IMG/VR virus record: IMGVR_UViG_3300042558_000084
Span: 1 to 23,573 of that record
Length of the DNA: 23,573 nt
From: a virus
Direction: 5' to 3' (one strand)
A program made the translations under genes and the position numbers. Below, in pieces: positions 1 to 7,367 of the stretch (position 1 is the stretch's first letter; every line of letters starts with the position of its first letter). The notes beneath the pieces are model-generated. The model was not told the origin of the DNA, did no database searches, and saw only the letters and a list, made by a program, of their open reading frames with translations.

Positions 1-1191
1 CCAGTCGGCACGACGCTCGCGCTGATCCAAGAGGGCATGACCGTGTTCTCGTCGATCCACGCGCGTCTGCACGGCGCTATGGCCCGCACGCTGCGCATCC
101 TGCACCGCCTCAACGCGATGTATTTGGACGACGCCGACGTGAAGCACGAGGTCGGCGAAGTGCTGGCCACGCGCGCAGACTTCGAAGGCCCGATGGACGT
201 CGTGCCGGTGTCCGACCCCGCGATCTTCAGCGAGAGCCAACGCTTTGCGCAGGTTCAGGCGGTGTCGCAGCGCGCCGCCGCACTGCCGCAACTGTACAAC
301 CTGCGCAAGGTCGAGGAGCGTCTGCTTGAGACGCTGCGCGTACCGAACCCGAAGGAGCTGCTCGTCCCGCCGATGGAGCCGAAGCAGCAGAACGCGGTCA
401 ACGAAAACGTCGCGGCCACCATGGGCCGACCGATCGTCGCCTTCCCTGAGCAGGACCACATCGCCCACCTCAAGACGCACCTTGCGTACATGCTCAACCC
501 AACACTCGGCGGAAGCCAGCTCATCGCGCCGACGTATCTGCCAATCATTCTGGGTCACATCAAAGAGCACCTTGCGTTATGGTATGCGTCAACCGTGCTT
601 GAGTTGGCCGAAGACACGTCGGGCATCGACATCAGCGAGGACATGAAGAACCTCAAGGACGACGAGGCACGCCGTGCGTTCGACCGCATGCTGGCCGAGG
701 CGTCTCAGACTGTGGTCACCGACGCGACTGAGGTGTTCGCATCGCTGCCGCCTGTCATTGCGCAGGCCATGCAGATGATGCAGCAACTCGCACCGCAGCC
801 GCCGCAAGATCCGCGCACCGCCATCGAGGGCCAGAAGCTACAGGCACAGCAGCAGCGCGATCAGGCGCAGATGCAGCTCGACGGTCAGAAGATGCAGATG
901 CAAATGCAGAAAGACCAGACGGCCATGCAGATCGAGGGCCAGAAGATGCAGGCCGAGGCAATGCAGAGCCAAGCCGAGATGCAGCTTCAGGCGCAGAAGC
1001 TCCAGATCGAGCAGCAGCTTGAGCAGATGAAGCAGGACCGCGAGGACGCCCGCAAGTCAGCCGAGCTCAACGCCCGCATGACCATGAACCAGCAAGACAA
1101 CCAAACGGCCATGCAGCTTGCGCAGGCCGAGATCATGTCTGGCGAACGCATCGCAGTGTCAACCGGCACTGGGATAAACCCGAACCCATAA
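1..1191 (+). CDS. Portal protein, C-terminal part (gene starts before the window)
   Basis: The frame is open from base 1, and the residues before the first ATG at 37 (PVGTTLALIQEGM) continue the same protein, so this is a truncated gene and not a start at 37. The visible part is about 396 residues. A helical region that fits the portal wing/stem is followed by a Pro-rich hinge (PQPPQDP, near nt 800) and then a Gln/Met-rich coiled coil of repeated QKMQ/QLQAQ units to about nt 1130. Long helical C-terminal barrels are known in P22-type portals. The portal forms the dodecameric DNA channel at one capsid vertex and docks the terminase and the neck. Its position just upstream of chaperonin, scaffold and capsid genes supports the call. 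The conserved N-terminal half is not visible, so the family assignment rests on the C-terminal pattern and gene order. Confidence 0.8.
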   Translation, partial: PVGTTLALIQEGMTVFSSIHARLHGAMARTLRILHRLNAMYLDDADVKHEVGEVLATRADFEGPMDVVPVSDPAIFSESQRFAQVQAVSQRAAALPQLYNLRKVEERLLETLRVPNPKELLVPPMEPKQQNAVNENVAATMGRPIVAFPEQDHIAHLKTHLAYMLNPTLGGSQLIAPTYLPIILGHIKEHLALWYASTVLELAEDTSGIDISEDMKNLKDDEARRAFDRMLAEASQTVVTDATEVFASLPPVIAQAMQMMQQLAPQPPQDPRTAIEGQKLQAQQQRDQAQMQLDGQKMQMQMQKDQTAMQIEGQKMQAEAMQSQAEMQLQAQKLQIEQQLEQMKQDREDARKSAELNARMTMNQQDNQTAMQLAQAEIMSGERIAVSTGTGINPNP

Positions 1192-1201
1192 GGAAAACCA
1201 T

Positions 1202-1336
1202 ATGGCCGACAATGCAAAGAGCGCGACACCGAAGGGCAAAACCCCGAAGGCGAGCGACAAGACCATGCCCATGCACAAGAAAATGGCACAAGGCATCATG
1301 CCTCATCCAGTTAAGTCACCCAAGACACCGGCATGA
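1202..1336 (+). CDS. Small basic protein of unknown function (44 aa)
   Basis: ATG at 1202 lies 10 bases after the portal stop and is preceded by an AAGGAAAA-type ribosome binding site. The product is 44 residues, strongly basic (Lys about one in four) and low complexity, with KGKTPK- and KSPKTPA-like stretches plus several Met and His. There is no membrane segment and no Cys. The stop TGA (1334-1336) overlaps the next start in an ATGA. I do not recognise it. Lys/Pro-rich mini-proteins of this sort recur in this genome (see 6604-6780). It could be a minor capsid or DNA-contacting peptide, but that is a guess. It is likely to be missed by gene finders because of its length. Confidence 0.6.
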   Translation: MADNAKSATPKGKTPKASDKTMPMHKKMAQGIMPHPVKSPKTPA

Positions 1337-1521
1337 GAATAGAGACCCTCCTCCAACGCCTTGAGACAGAACAGGCAGCAATGGCTGTTGAGGCGCTGGA
1401 GAGGCCGTCTGGCAAGACCGAGTTTGATTATGGACGCGCCGTTGGCCTGTACGCTGGGATACAGCGGGCCAAGGAAATCCTGATCAACACGGTGGCGGAA
1501 GACGACAAACGTGAATTTTAG
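1333..1521 (+). CDS. Small conserved-looking phage protein of unknown function (62 aa)
   Basis: The start overlaps the upstream stop (ATGA at 1333-1336), so translation is probably coupled; there is no good Shine-Dalgarno of its own. The protein looks mostly helical: an N-terminal amphipathic helix (LLQRLETEQ), a middle segment containing FDYGRAVGLYAGIQRAK, and a charged C-terminus. Short proteins with this G-x-x-x-G-x-x-x-A-x-E/I pattern are frequent next to portal and scaffold genes in marine phages, but I cannot give it a function. Its stop TAG runs into the AGGAG ribosome binding site of the GroES-like gene, so the three genes are one transcription unit. Confidence 0.65.
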   Translation: MRIETLLQRLETEQAAMAVEALERPSGKTEFDYGRAVGLYAGIQRAKEILINTVAEDDKREF

Positions 1522-1529
1522 GAGCACAC

Positions 1530-1955
1530 ATGCAGATAAATGGAAACAGCGTCGAGTTTAGTTACGACGGTCTCGACGAGGCATTCCCACCCTGTGACGC
1601 AGGCGTGAAGCCATTCGGCTCGCGCGTCCTGTGCCAGATACGGACGCCCAAAACAAAGACGAAGGGTGGCATCATCCTGACAGGCGACGTCCGCGAGACG
1701 GAGCACTACAACACGCAGGTCGCCAAGGTCATCGACATCGGCAGCCTCGCGTTCAAGAACCGCAACACAATGGAACACTGGCCCGAAGGGTCGTGGTGCG
1801 AAGTCGGAGACTTCGTCCGCGTGCCCCGCTACGGCGGTGACCGTTGGTCGGTAAAGACCGACGATGGAGAAGAGGCCATCGTCGTAATCTTCAACGATCT
1901 TGATTTGGTGGGTAAGGTCACTGGTGACCCGCTTGCCGTCAAGGCATTCCTCTAG
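1530..1955 (+). CDS. GroES-like co-chaperonin
   Basis: The 141-residue protein has the chaperonin-10 pattern: an N-terminal strand entry (PFGSRVLCQ, about residues 30-38), a Lys/Thr-rich mobile-loop region leading to GGIILTGD (about 45-55), a central VAKVIDIG strand, and then the basic-acidic turn VGDFVRVPRYGGD (about 97-109) followed by an edge strand EEAIVVIFND. Phage GroES analogues (T4 gp31 type) replace host GroES as the lid of GroEL and enlarge the cage so the major capsid protein can fold. The location between portal and scaffold, three genes before the capsid gene, fits that role. It is longer than bacterial GroES (about 95 residues) through N- and C-terminal extensions. AGGAG at 1520-1524 is a good ribosome binding site. 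Confidence 0.8.
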   Translation: MQINGNSVEFSYDGLDEAFPPCDAGVKPFGSRVLCQIRTPKTKTKGGIILTGDVRETEHYNTQVAKVIDIGSLAFKNRNTMEHWPEGSWCEVGDFVRVPRYGGDRWSVKTDDGEEAIVVIFNDLDLVGKVTGDPLAVKAFL

Positions 1956-1965
1956 GAGCATGTAA

Positions 1966-2916
1966 ATGGCTGACAACCAACTGACAGAAAATGACGAAGA
2001 CGATATCGTAATCATCGAAGGCGAAGAACCCGTACAGGAACCTGTACAGGAAGAAGCTGACACCGATGACAGCGATGACGATGATGACGACGATGATGGT
2101 GACGAGCGTCTTGGCGACAGCGAAGACGACAGTGACGAAGAGATCGCCCGCAAGAGCCGTAGCAACGTCAAGCGCCAGAAGCAGCGTGAGCGGCGGCTAC
2201 GCGCCAAGGAGCACGCCGATCGCGAGCTTGCCGAGTTGCGTGAGCAGAACGATGCGCTGTTGCGCCGCGTCTCTGCCATCGAGGGCAACACGCTTGCCAG
2301 CAACGTAAGCGCCATCGACCAACGCATCGCGCAGGCTCAGGCCGACGTGAAGCAGGCCGAGGCCATCATCGCACGCGCAGTCGAGGCCGGTAACGGTGAC
2401 GACGTGGCAACGGCGATGCGTCTGCGTGACGAAGCGCAGTACGAGGCGCAGCAACTGTGGCAGCAGAAGCAGCAAGTGGAGCAGGTCCGCCAGCAACACG
2501 CCAACCCCGGCCCTGACCCGCGCGTGGTAAATTACGCAAAGGAATGGATGAACGCGAACCCATGGTACGACCCTAGTGGCCGTGACGAGGACAGCGCCAT
2601 CACGAAGGTCATCGACAACCAGCTCGCCGCCGAGGGGTACAACCCCAAGGACGCCGACTACTGGCACGAGCTGACCCGCCGCGTGGCCGCGCGCATTGGC
2701 GACGACGAGGCGGAAACCCGCCAAAGTCCTAGCAAACGCAAGGCACCCCCGACCGGAACGACGCGTGAGCACGCGCCCGTTTCGACTAAGAAAGAAATAT
2801 ACGTGACACCCGAACGGAAGCAAGCTATGATAGACGCAGGTATTTGGGATGACGTTCCGCGTCGTAACCAAATGCTCAAGGCTTATCAGGCTTACGACAA
2901 AAGTTCGGCTCGCTGA
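1966..2916 (+). CDS. Scaffold-like capsid assembly protein
   Basis: A 316-residue protein with no Cys. Residues 1-65 are extremely acidic (runs of Asp near residues 36-48). They are followed by a basic patch and a long coiled coil with Gln/Ala/Glu heptads (about 65-185). A conserved-looking segment follows (VVNYAKEWMNANPWYDP and DADYWHELTRRVAARIGDD, about 190-245), then a Pro/Lys-rich linker and a short C-terminal helical motif (TPERKQAMIDAGIWDD). This order matches scaffolding proteins of podoviruses and related phages, which line the procapsid and leave on maturation; the C-terminal basic/helical end usually binds the capsid protein. Gene order (after the portal, before the capsid gene) supports it. 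AGGAG at 1954-1958 precedes the ATG. No protease gene is seen nearby, so release by exit and not by cleavage is likely (inference). Confidence 0.7.
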   Translation: MADNQLTENDEDDIVIIEGEEPVQEPVQEEADTDDSDDDDDDDDGDERLGDSEDDSDEEIARKSRSNVKRQKQRERRLRAKEHADRELAELREQNDALLRRVSAIEGNTLASNVSAIDQRIAQAQADVKQAEAIIARAVEAGNGDDVATAMRLRDEAQYEAQQLWQQKQQVEQVRQQHANPGPDPRVVNYAKEWMNANPWYDPSGRDEDSAITKVIDNQLAAEGYNPKDADYWHELTRRVAARIGDDEAETRQSPSKRKAPPTGTTREHAPVSTKKEIYVTPERKQAMIDAGIWDDVPRRNQMLKAYQAYDKSSAR

Positions 2917-2934
2917 AAACTGGAGTGAGACAAC

Positions 2935-3474
2935 ATGACAAATAGTACTGATGAGCGTTTGAAGAAGGAACTCGGTGTTGGACGGCAGTCCCGCGAAATG
3001 GAAGACCGACAGGTCACCGAAAATCGCGAAGTGACTGATGACGACCGGCTCGAGATGTTCCGGGCGCAGTTATTTAATGACGCACTACCTGATTTACCGA
3101 ATATACCGGGATATCACATGTGCTGGCTCACGACGACGAACCCTCGTGACCCTATCCACCGTCGCATTCAGCTCGGATACGAGCCGATAAAAGCGTCGGA
3201 GGTGCCGGGCATGGAGTTCGCCTCAATCAAGACAGGCGAATGGTCTGGAATGATTGGTGTCAACGAGATGATCGCGTTTAAGCTGCCCGAAGCCTTGTAT
3301 CAAAGGTTTATGCAGGAAGCTCACCACGATGCTCCGTTACGTGAGGAGAACAAGCTGGCCGAAACCGCAGAGATCATGCGGCAACAGGCAGAAGGTTCAG
3401 GCAGCACGTTGTTCGAAGGTGACGGTTTGATGGAAATGCGTGAGCATAACCCGCGCATTGGTCTTTTCGACTGA
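2935..3474 (+). CDS. Conserved phage protein of unknown function in the head module (179 aa)
   Basis: A soluble protein, charged at both ends, with a central domain (about residues 55-130) containing YHMCWLTTTNPRDPIHRRI, LGYEPIKASEV, GEWSGMIGVNEMIAFKLPE and YQRFMQEAHHDAP. The C-terminal 45 residues are helical and Glu-rich. I have seen this GYHMCWLTT...DPIHRR...GYEP pattern only in phage structural clusters, always near the capsid gene, and know no assigned function for it. Expression at the level of head proteins is likely from position alone: GGAG at 2922-2925 precedes the ATG. It could be a capsid accessory or procapsid assembly factor. Confidence 0.75.
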   Translation: MTNSTDERLKKELGVGRQSREMEDRQVTENREVTDDDRLEMFRAQLFNDALPDLPNIPGYHMCWLTTTNPRDPIHRRIQLGYEPIKASEVPGMEFASIKTGEWSGMIGVNEMIAFKLPEALYQRFMQEAHHDAPLREENKLAETAEIMRQQAEGSGSTLFEGDGLMEMREHNPRIGLFD

Positions 3475-3510
3475 TGACGGTTTCATCCATTTAACAAGAG
3501 GATTAAGGCT

Positions 3511-4086
3511 ATGTCTTCGGTATCACAACCGTTCGGCCTACGTCCTGTCTATTCACCAAGCGGTGTGGTTCGTCCTACCGCCTTCACGATCCAGACAGGC
3601 TACGCCGTTAACATACTACAGAACCAACCCGTCCGCATCGCGCCAGCAACATCTGGTGGCGAAACGGAAGGCACACTCGTGGCTGCCGCTGTCGGTGCCG
3701 CTTTCATCGGCACCTTCCAAGGCGTTGAGTTCACGGACAGTGACGGTCGCCGTCGCGTGTCCAACAAGTGGACTGCATCGCTCGCAGCGACTGACATCGT
3801 TGCTTACGCTACGCTCGACCCAACCATCGTCTATGAAATCCAGAGCGACGCTGCTCTGAACGTAGCCGACATTGGTAAGCAGTATGACACCACCACCATC
3901 GGTACTGGCTCGACTGTAGTCGGCATCAGCCAGATGATGTTGGGCGTTTCAACTGCTGCTGCGAACGCTCAAATGCGCCTCATCGGGATCACTCCCGGTC
4001 CCGACAACAACTGGGGTGACACGTATGTCATCGCTCAGGTCCAAATCAGCGAACATCAAAACGTCGCCGATAAGGCCGCGTACTAA
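3511..4086 (+). CDS. Putative virion structural protein, capsid accessory/decoration type (191 aa)
   Basis: The protein starts with SSVSQPFGLRPVYSPSGVVR and continues as Thr/Ala/Gly-rich beta structure: an RIAPATSGG turn, a VGAAFIGTFQGVEFTD strand pair, then YATLDPTIVYEIQSDAALN and a C-terminal ...QISEHQNVADKAAY. The N-terminal PFGLRPVY motif is familiar from virion proteins encoded directly upstream of major capsid genes in marine phages. A decoration, capsid-stabilising or head-completion role is likely, but I cannot distinguish these. A strong AAGAGGA site (3496-3502) sits 8 bases before the ATG, and the AAGGAGG of the capsid gene overlaps its stop, so both are probably made in large amounts. 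Confidence 0.7.
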   Translation: MSSVSQPFGLRPVYSPSGVVRPTAFTIQTGYAVNILQNQPVRIAPATSGGETEGTLVAAAVGAAFIGTFQGVEFTDSDGRRRVSNKWTASLAATDIVAYATLDPTIVYEIQSDAALNVADIGKQYDTTTIGTGSTVVGISQMMLGVSTAAANAQMRLIGITPGPDNNWGDTYVIAQVQISEHQNVADKAAY

Positions 4087-4100
4087 GGAGGGCTTGAACA

Positions 4101-5015
4101 ATGGCTACCCCAATGAGAAGTACAGACTTCCGCTCGATCGTTGAACCGATCCTAAACGAAGAGTTCAACGGAATTTACGATCAACGCGCTGATGAGTGGG
4201 CGCAGGTCTTCAAAGAGTTTAAGGGCATTCCCCGTAACTACCACGAAGAGCCTGTCCTGTTCGGCTTTGGTGCCGCGCCAGAATTGCCAGACGGCATGCC
4301 TGTCACGTATCAATCCGGCGGCGTGCTGTTCATCCAGCGCTACGTGTACCGCGTCTACGGCCTTGCCTTTGCATTGACAAAGGTTCTGGTGGAAGATGGC
4401 GATCACATCCGTATCGGTCAGACCTATGCTCGTCACCTTGCACAGTCGCTGATCGAAACCAAGGAAACCCTTGGTGCCAACATCCTGAACCGTGCCTTCA
4501 ACAGCGCGTATGCAGGCGGCGACGGCGTATCGTTGGTCAACACGTCTCACCCGATCGCAACTGGTACGTTCTCGAACCAGCTTACGACCGCAGCCAACTT
4601 GTCGCAGACCTCGCTTGAGCAGATCCTCATCCAGATCCGCAACGCAGTAGACAACAACGGCAAGCGCATCCGCTTGACACCTAAGAAGATCGTTTCCGGT
4701 CCTTCGAACGTGTTCCAAGCTGAAGTATTGCTGAAGTCCGCACTGCGTGCAGGCACCGCGAACAACGACGTGAACCCTGTGAATTCTATGGGTTTATTGG
4801 CGGAAGGACAAGCCAACCTGTCGCGTATCACCTCGACCACTGCATGGTGGGTACAGACTGATGCGCCAGAAGGTTTGAAGCTCGCTATGCGTCGTGGTCT
4901 TGAGAAGAGCATGGAAGGTGACTTCGAAACCGACAGCATGCGCTACAAGGCTACCGAGCGTTATGCGTTCGGTTGGACCGATCCACGCGGCGTATACGGT
5001 ACGGCTGGCATCTAA
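4101..5015 (+). CDS. Major capsid protein
   Basis: A 304-residue protein with a very strong ribosome binding site (AAGGAGG, near 4085-4091). The sequence follows the HK97-fold capsid family related to Mu gpT: a helical N-arm (FRSIVEPILNEEF), an E-loop region rich in Gly/Pro (GFGAAPELPDGMPVTYQSGG, about 54-73), a long spine helix (IGQTYARHLAQSLIETKET, about 110-130), then NTSHP-IATG followed by LSQTSLEQILIQIRN and the P-domain segment KRIRLTPKKIVSGPSNVF, and the C-terminal YAFGWTDPRGVYGT. About 300 residues with no obvious propeptide is on the short side of the family. The gene sits after scaffold and accessory proteins and is followed by a stable UUCG hairpin, as expected for the most abundant virion protein. 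Confidence 0.9.
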   Translation: MATPMRSTDFRSIVEPILNEEFNGIYDQRADEWAQVFKEFKGIPRNYHEEPVLFGFGAAPELPDGMPVTYQSGGVLFIQRYVYRVYGLAFALTKVLVEDGDHIRIGQTYARHLAQSLIETKETLGANILNRAFNSAYAGGDGVSLVNTSHPIATGTFSNQLTTAANLSQTSLEQILIQIRNAVDNNGKRIRLTPKKIVSGPSNVFQAEVLLKSALRAGTANNDVNPVNSMGLLAEGQANLSRITSTTAWWVQTDAPEGLKLAMRRGLEKSMEGDFETDSMRYKATERYAFGWTDPRGVYGTAGI

Positions 5016-5022
5016 TTGGGTT

Positions 5023-5050
5023 GGGGGACTTCGGTCCCCCTCCCTTCTCT
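5023..5050 (+). terminator. Stable UUCG hairpin after the major capsid gene (terminator or attenuator)
   Basis: GGGGGAC (5023-5029) pairs perfectly with GTCCCCC (5034-5040) around a TTCG tetraloop, giving a C(UUCG)G-capped 7 bp stem. The bases that follow (TCCCTTCTCT) are pyrimidine-rich but are not a pure T run. It may terminate partly or protect the capsid mRNA 3' end. No other gene feature occupies 5016-5064. Confidence 0.7.
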
Positions 5051-5064
5051 AAAGGAGAAACTAA

Positions 5065-5508
5065 ATGTCACAAACTACTTGGAGCGGCCCACTTGCCTCC
5101 GGCGACATTAACGCCGGTAAAGCAGGCGGCCCAAACATCGGTCTCGCGGTTCTTTCGCAGACCGTGTTGATCAACTTCGACGCCACACTCGTGCAAAACG
5201 GCACAGTCTACTTGCCTTTCGGTTCGCAGATTGTGAACATCATCGTTGACGTGCTCACGCAGTACGACAGTGCCACCTCGGCAACTGTCTCTGTCGGTAC
5301 GGCATCGGGTGCGACCACCTACGCAAGCGGCGTCAATGCCAAAACTGGTGTCCGCGTTCTGCCTACGTTCACTGCGGCACAGCTTGCTGCAATGGACAAC
5401 ATCGGAACAAACGGAACTGTCGTTGCGACAGTGACGTCCGTTGGCCAGCCTACGGTTGGACAAGTCCGCGTCACGTACCAGTACGTGCAAACAACGGCTA
5501 ATGACTAA
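5065..5508 (+). CDS. Putative small virion protein, beta-rich (147 aa)
   Basis: A soluble, Thr/Val/Ala-rich protein of beta character with no Cys and no membrane segment. Features include LASGDINAGKAGGPNIG near the start, then VLINFDATLVQNGTVYLPFGSQIVNIIVDV and an even series of strands ending in VGQVRVTYQYVQT. The Val/Thr-alternating pattern suggests an immunoglobulin-like or jelly-roll decoration domain. It lies alone between two UUCG hairpins directly after the capsid gene and has a strong ribosome binding site (AAAGGAGA, 5051-5058). Those facts point to an abundant capsid decoration protein or head fibre, but this is inference from position and composition. Confidence 0.7.
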   Translation: MSQTTWSGPLASGDINAGKAGGPNIGLAVLSQTVLINFDATLVQNGTVYLPFGSQIVNIIVDVLTQYDSATSATVSVGTASGATTYASGVNAKTGVRVLPTFTAAQLAAMDNIGTNGTVVATVTSVGQPTVGQVRVTYQYVQTTAND

Positions 5509-5530
5509 GCGTTAGTCTTATGTTATAAGA

Positions 5531-5558
5531 GGGGGTCGCCTTCGGGTGGCCCCTGATT
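5531..5558 (+). terminator. Second UUCG hairpin (terminator or attenuator)
   Basis: GGGGTCGCC (5532-5540) pairs with GGTGGCCCC (5545-5553) around TTCG (5541-5544): a 9 bp stem with two G-T pairs and a C(UUCG)G cap. It is followed by TGATTATT, so the T tail is poor. Like the hairpin at 5023 it sits in a short gap right after a structural gene, and probably tunes read-through or mRNA decay. Confidence 0.65.
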
Positions 5559-5574
5559 ATTGAGGAATACACAG

Positions 5575-5982
5575 ATGGCAGATGCAGTAGCAACACAAAC
5601 CCTGTTCGATGGCGAGCGTATGGCCATTATGAAATTTACGAACATCTCCGACGGCACCGGCGAGACCAAGGTGACCAAGGTTGATGTTTCGACGCTCAAC
5701 CCTAGCTCTTTCAGCAAGGCTTGCGACGGCGTTACTATCGTTAAGATGCACGTCTTTACGCACGGCCTAATTGTTGACATGTTCTGGGACGCCACCACGG
5801 ACGTGCTTATCACGTCAATCCCGCAGAACACCATGTACTCGATGGACCTGACGGAGTTCGGCGGTCTGTGGAACAACGCAGGCGCAGGTAAGAATGGCGA
5901 CATCCAATTCTCTACTCACGACGCCAGCGCCGGTGACAGGTACACTATCATCCTTGAGATGGTTAAGTCCTACGCAGATTGA
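5575..5982 (+). CDS. Conserved marine-phage virion structural protein (135 aa)
   Basis: I start this at ATG 5575 and not at the in-frame TTG at 5560, because AGGA at 5563-5566 is 8 bases from the ATG and MADAV...TLFDGERMAIMKF is the usual N-terminus of the family as I know it. The pattern ADAVxTQTxFDG...AIMKFTNISDGTGET, then ...THGLIVDMFWDATTDVLI and a C-terminal GDIQFSTHDASAGDRYTIILEM, is one I associate with small virion proteins of cyanophages and other marine myo- and podoviruses. It reads as a beta sandwich. The role is probably in the capsid exterior or neck, with no enzymatic motif. Its stop overlaps the next gene (TGATGATGG). Confidence 0.75.
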   Translation: MADAVATQTLFDGERMAIMKFTNISDGTGETKVTKVDVSTLNPSSFSKACDGVTIVKMHVFTHGLIVDMFWDATTDVLITSIPQNTMYSMDLTEFGGLWNNAGAGKNGDIQFSTHDASAGDRYTIILEMVKSYAD

Positions 5983-6602
5983 TGATGGACAACGCCTTCG
6001 ACCTCCGACAGTTTAAGGCCAAGAGCCACATCGACGACGCGCTGGGCGTGAACAAGCGCGGGCAGCAGCCCATGCAGCAACCAATGCAGCAAGGACAACC
6101 GCCCCGCGCCAACGCGAACTTAACACCGAACGGCATGCAGGTCGGCGCTCAGATGCCCATGCGCAACGGCCAGTTCGACATTGGCGCTCAGATGCGCGTC
6201 GACCCCAAAGGCGTCGCGCTCCAGCAGCTTCAGGCGCAGTACAGCAATCCAAAGTTCTCTGCGGGCGTGGGCTACAATCCGCAGCAACGCGGCGTCAACG
6301 CCAACTTGCGCATGCCCTTTGCCAAGGGCGGTCTCGCTATGGCCGAGGGCGGCGGCGCATGGACCCGCAAGGAGGGGCAGAACCCCGAAGGCGGCCTCAA
6401 TGCCAAGGGCCGCGCATCGCTGCGCGCTCAGGGCAAGGACATCAAGCCTCCTGTCAGCGCGAAGCAGGCAAAGAAATCACCAAAGGCAGCCGCGCGTCGC
6501 AAGTCATTCTGCGCACGCATGTCTGGCATGCCGGGGCCGATGAAGGACGACAAGGGTCGCCCGACACGCAAGGCACTTTCACTCCGTAAATGGGATTGCT
6601 GA
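5982..6602 (+). CDS. Basic Gln/Met-rich protein with KSFCARM-type C-terminal motif (206 aa)
   Basis: Two ATGs (5982 and 5985) are possible; both overlap or touch the upstream stop. Residues 25-45 are Gln/Met/Pro repeats (QQPMQQPMQQ), residues 45-115 contain repeated NANL, VGAQM and NPQQRG units with a beta-barrel-like rhythm, and the last 90 residues are very basic. The C-terminus carries the block KAAARRKSFCARMSGMPG, then GRPTRKALSLRKWDC. This SPKAAARRKSFCARM...S/LRKW-x-C block is known to me from hypothetical proteins in cyanophages and related marine phages, where it often ends structural-cluster genes. Its function is unknown; the basic tail suggests nucleic acid or acidic capsid-surface contact (inference). 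Confidence 0.75.
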   Translation: MMDNAFDLRQFKAKSHIDDALGVNKRGQQPMQQPMQQGQPPRANANLTPNGMQVGAQMPMRNGQFDIGAQMRVDPKGVALQQLQAQYSNPKFSAGVGYNPQQRGVNANLRMPFAKGGLAMAEGGGAWTRKEGQNPEGGLNAKGRASLRAQGKDIKPPVSAKQAKKSPKAAARRKSFCARMSGMPGPMKDDKGRPTRKALSLRKWDC

Positions 6603-6603
6603 T

Positions 6604-6780
6604 ATGAGCGACTTTGCAGTAAAACCTGTCTGGGACAAGAAGCGCCCGAAGGATCTCGGCAAGCCGAAAGACTTGTCGGTCAAGCGCAAGAAAGCGGCTA
6701 AGGCTCGCGCCAAGGCGGCAGGACGACCCTATCCAAATCTCGTTGATAATATGGCCGCGGCCCGCAAGAAAGGTAAGTGA
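6604..6780 (+). CDS. Small basic phage protein, RPYPNLVDN type (58 aa)
   Basis: ATG at 6604 follows the upstream TGA after one base. The product is 58 residues, about one third Lys/Arg, with a low-complexity helix (KRKKAAKARAKAAG) followed by the short motif GRPYPNLVDNMAAARKKGK. This GRPYPNLVDN end is recurrent in small proteins of marine phage head modules next to KSFCARM proteins, which supports reality of the gene despite its size. The function is unknown. The basic helix plus a conserved end motif could bind DNA or the portal/capsid interior. Confidence 0.65.
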   Translation: MSDFAVKPVWDKKRPKDLGKPKDLSVKRKKAAKARAKAAGRPYPNLVDNMAAARKKGK

Positions 6781-6781
6781 C

Positions 6782-7255
6782 ATGAAAGGTTTCAAAGACA
6801 GCACTCGGACGCAGTACATGCCAGAAGGTGGCACGTTCAACGAACGCGGCAAGCGCGCAACGATGGCCGAGATTGCGGCGGAAGATCGTCGCATATCTGG
6901 CCGCAAGGCACCCGTCGAAGGCATCTCAACACGCCCGACCGACGCCTCTGGCCGCCGCGCAACTGACGCAGATCTTGGCGTAGGTCGCCCCGCAGTTAAG
7001 AAGCCAATGCCAAAGGCTCCTGCCAGTGGCATAGGCGGCGGTGCTTTGGCTGGCGCTGCTGCTGGCGCTTTGGCTGGTGCCGCAGCCCGCGCGGCTGCTA
7101 AGGCTGGCGCTCGTGGAATGGGCGCTATGTCCGACCGCGAAGCGCAGATGATGAAAGCTGCGGCAGCAAAGAAAGGCGTTCCAGCACACAGCAGCAAGCC
7201 TATGATCCGCCGCAGCAAGGGCGGTCTGACCGCAATGCCAAAGGGTAAGTGCTAA
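6782..7255 (+). CDS. Basic Ala/Gly-rich protein with C-terminal Cys (157 aa)
   Basis: I choose ATG 6782, one base after the upstream TGA, over the upstream in-frame codon at 6743, which lies inside the preceding gene. The N-terminus is MKGFKDSTRTQYMPEGG. Residues 25-75 are basic and degenerate. Residues 80-110 are an Ala/Gly block (GGGALAGAAAGALAGAAARAAAKAGA) that could form a helix with small-residue packing or a membrane-active segment. The C-terminus is SKGGLTAMPKGKC. It shares a terminal Cys and the basic character with the protein at 5982-6602. No enzyme motif is visible. A minor structural or ejected protein is possible, without direct evidence. The gene ends just before a strong terminator. 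Confidence 0.65.
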   Translation: MKGFKDSTRTQYMPEGGTFNERGKRATMAEIAAEDRRISGRKAPVEGISTRPTDASGRRATDADLGVGRPAVKKPMPKAPASGIGGGALAGAAAGALAGAAARAAAKAGARGMGAMSDREAQMMKAAAAKKGVPAHSSKPMIRRSKGGLTAMPKGKC

Positions 7256-7263
7256 TATAAATG

Positions 7264-7293
7264 AACTGCTCGCCTTGCTGGCGGGCAGTTTTT
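7264..7293 (+). terminator. Rho-independent terminator
   Basis: AACTGCTCGCC (7264-7274) pairs with GGCGGGCAGTT (7280-7290) through 11 pairs, one of them T-G, around TTGCT, and a T5 run (7289-7293) follows. This is the best intrinsic terminator in the window and marks the end of the head module. The remaining 74 bases to the next gene (7294-7367) hold no ORF; at best they contain a weak promoter-like pair of boxes. Confidence 0.85.
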
Positions 7294-7367
7294 GCGCTAT
7301 ACCACCCACGCTAGAGGTGCTTGCTGTCATCGGCTTGCTGCTGCGATAACAATGCGAGCACATCCTT

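Noticed and set aside
7321-7350. Possible promoter TTGCTG-18-GATAAC before the adaptor-like gene
   Set aside because: Only four of six matches in each box and 18-base spacing; a promoter is expected after the terminator, but these boxes are too weak to call.
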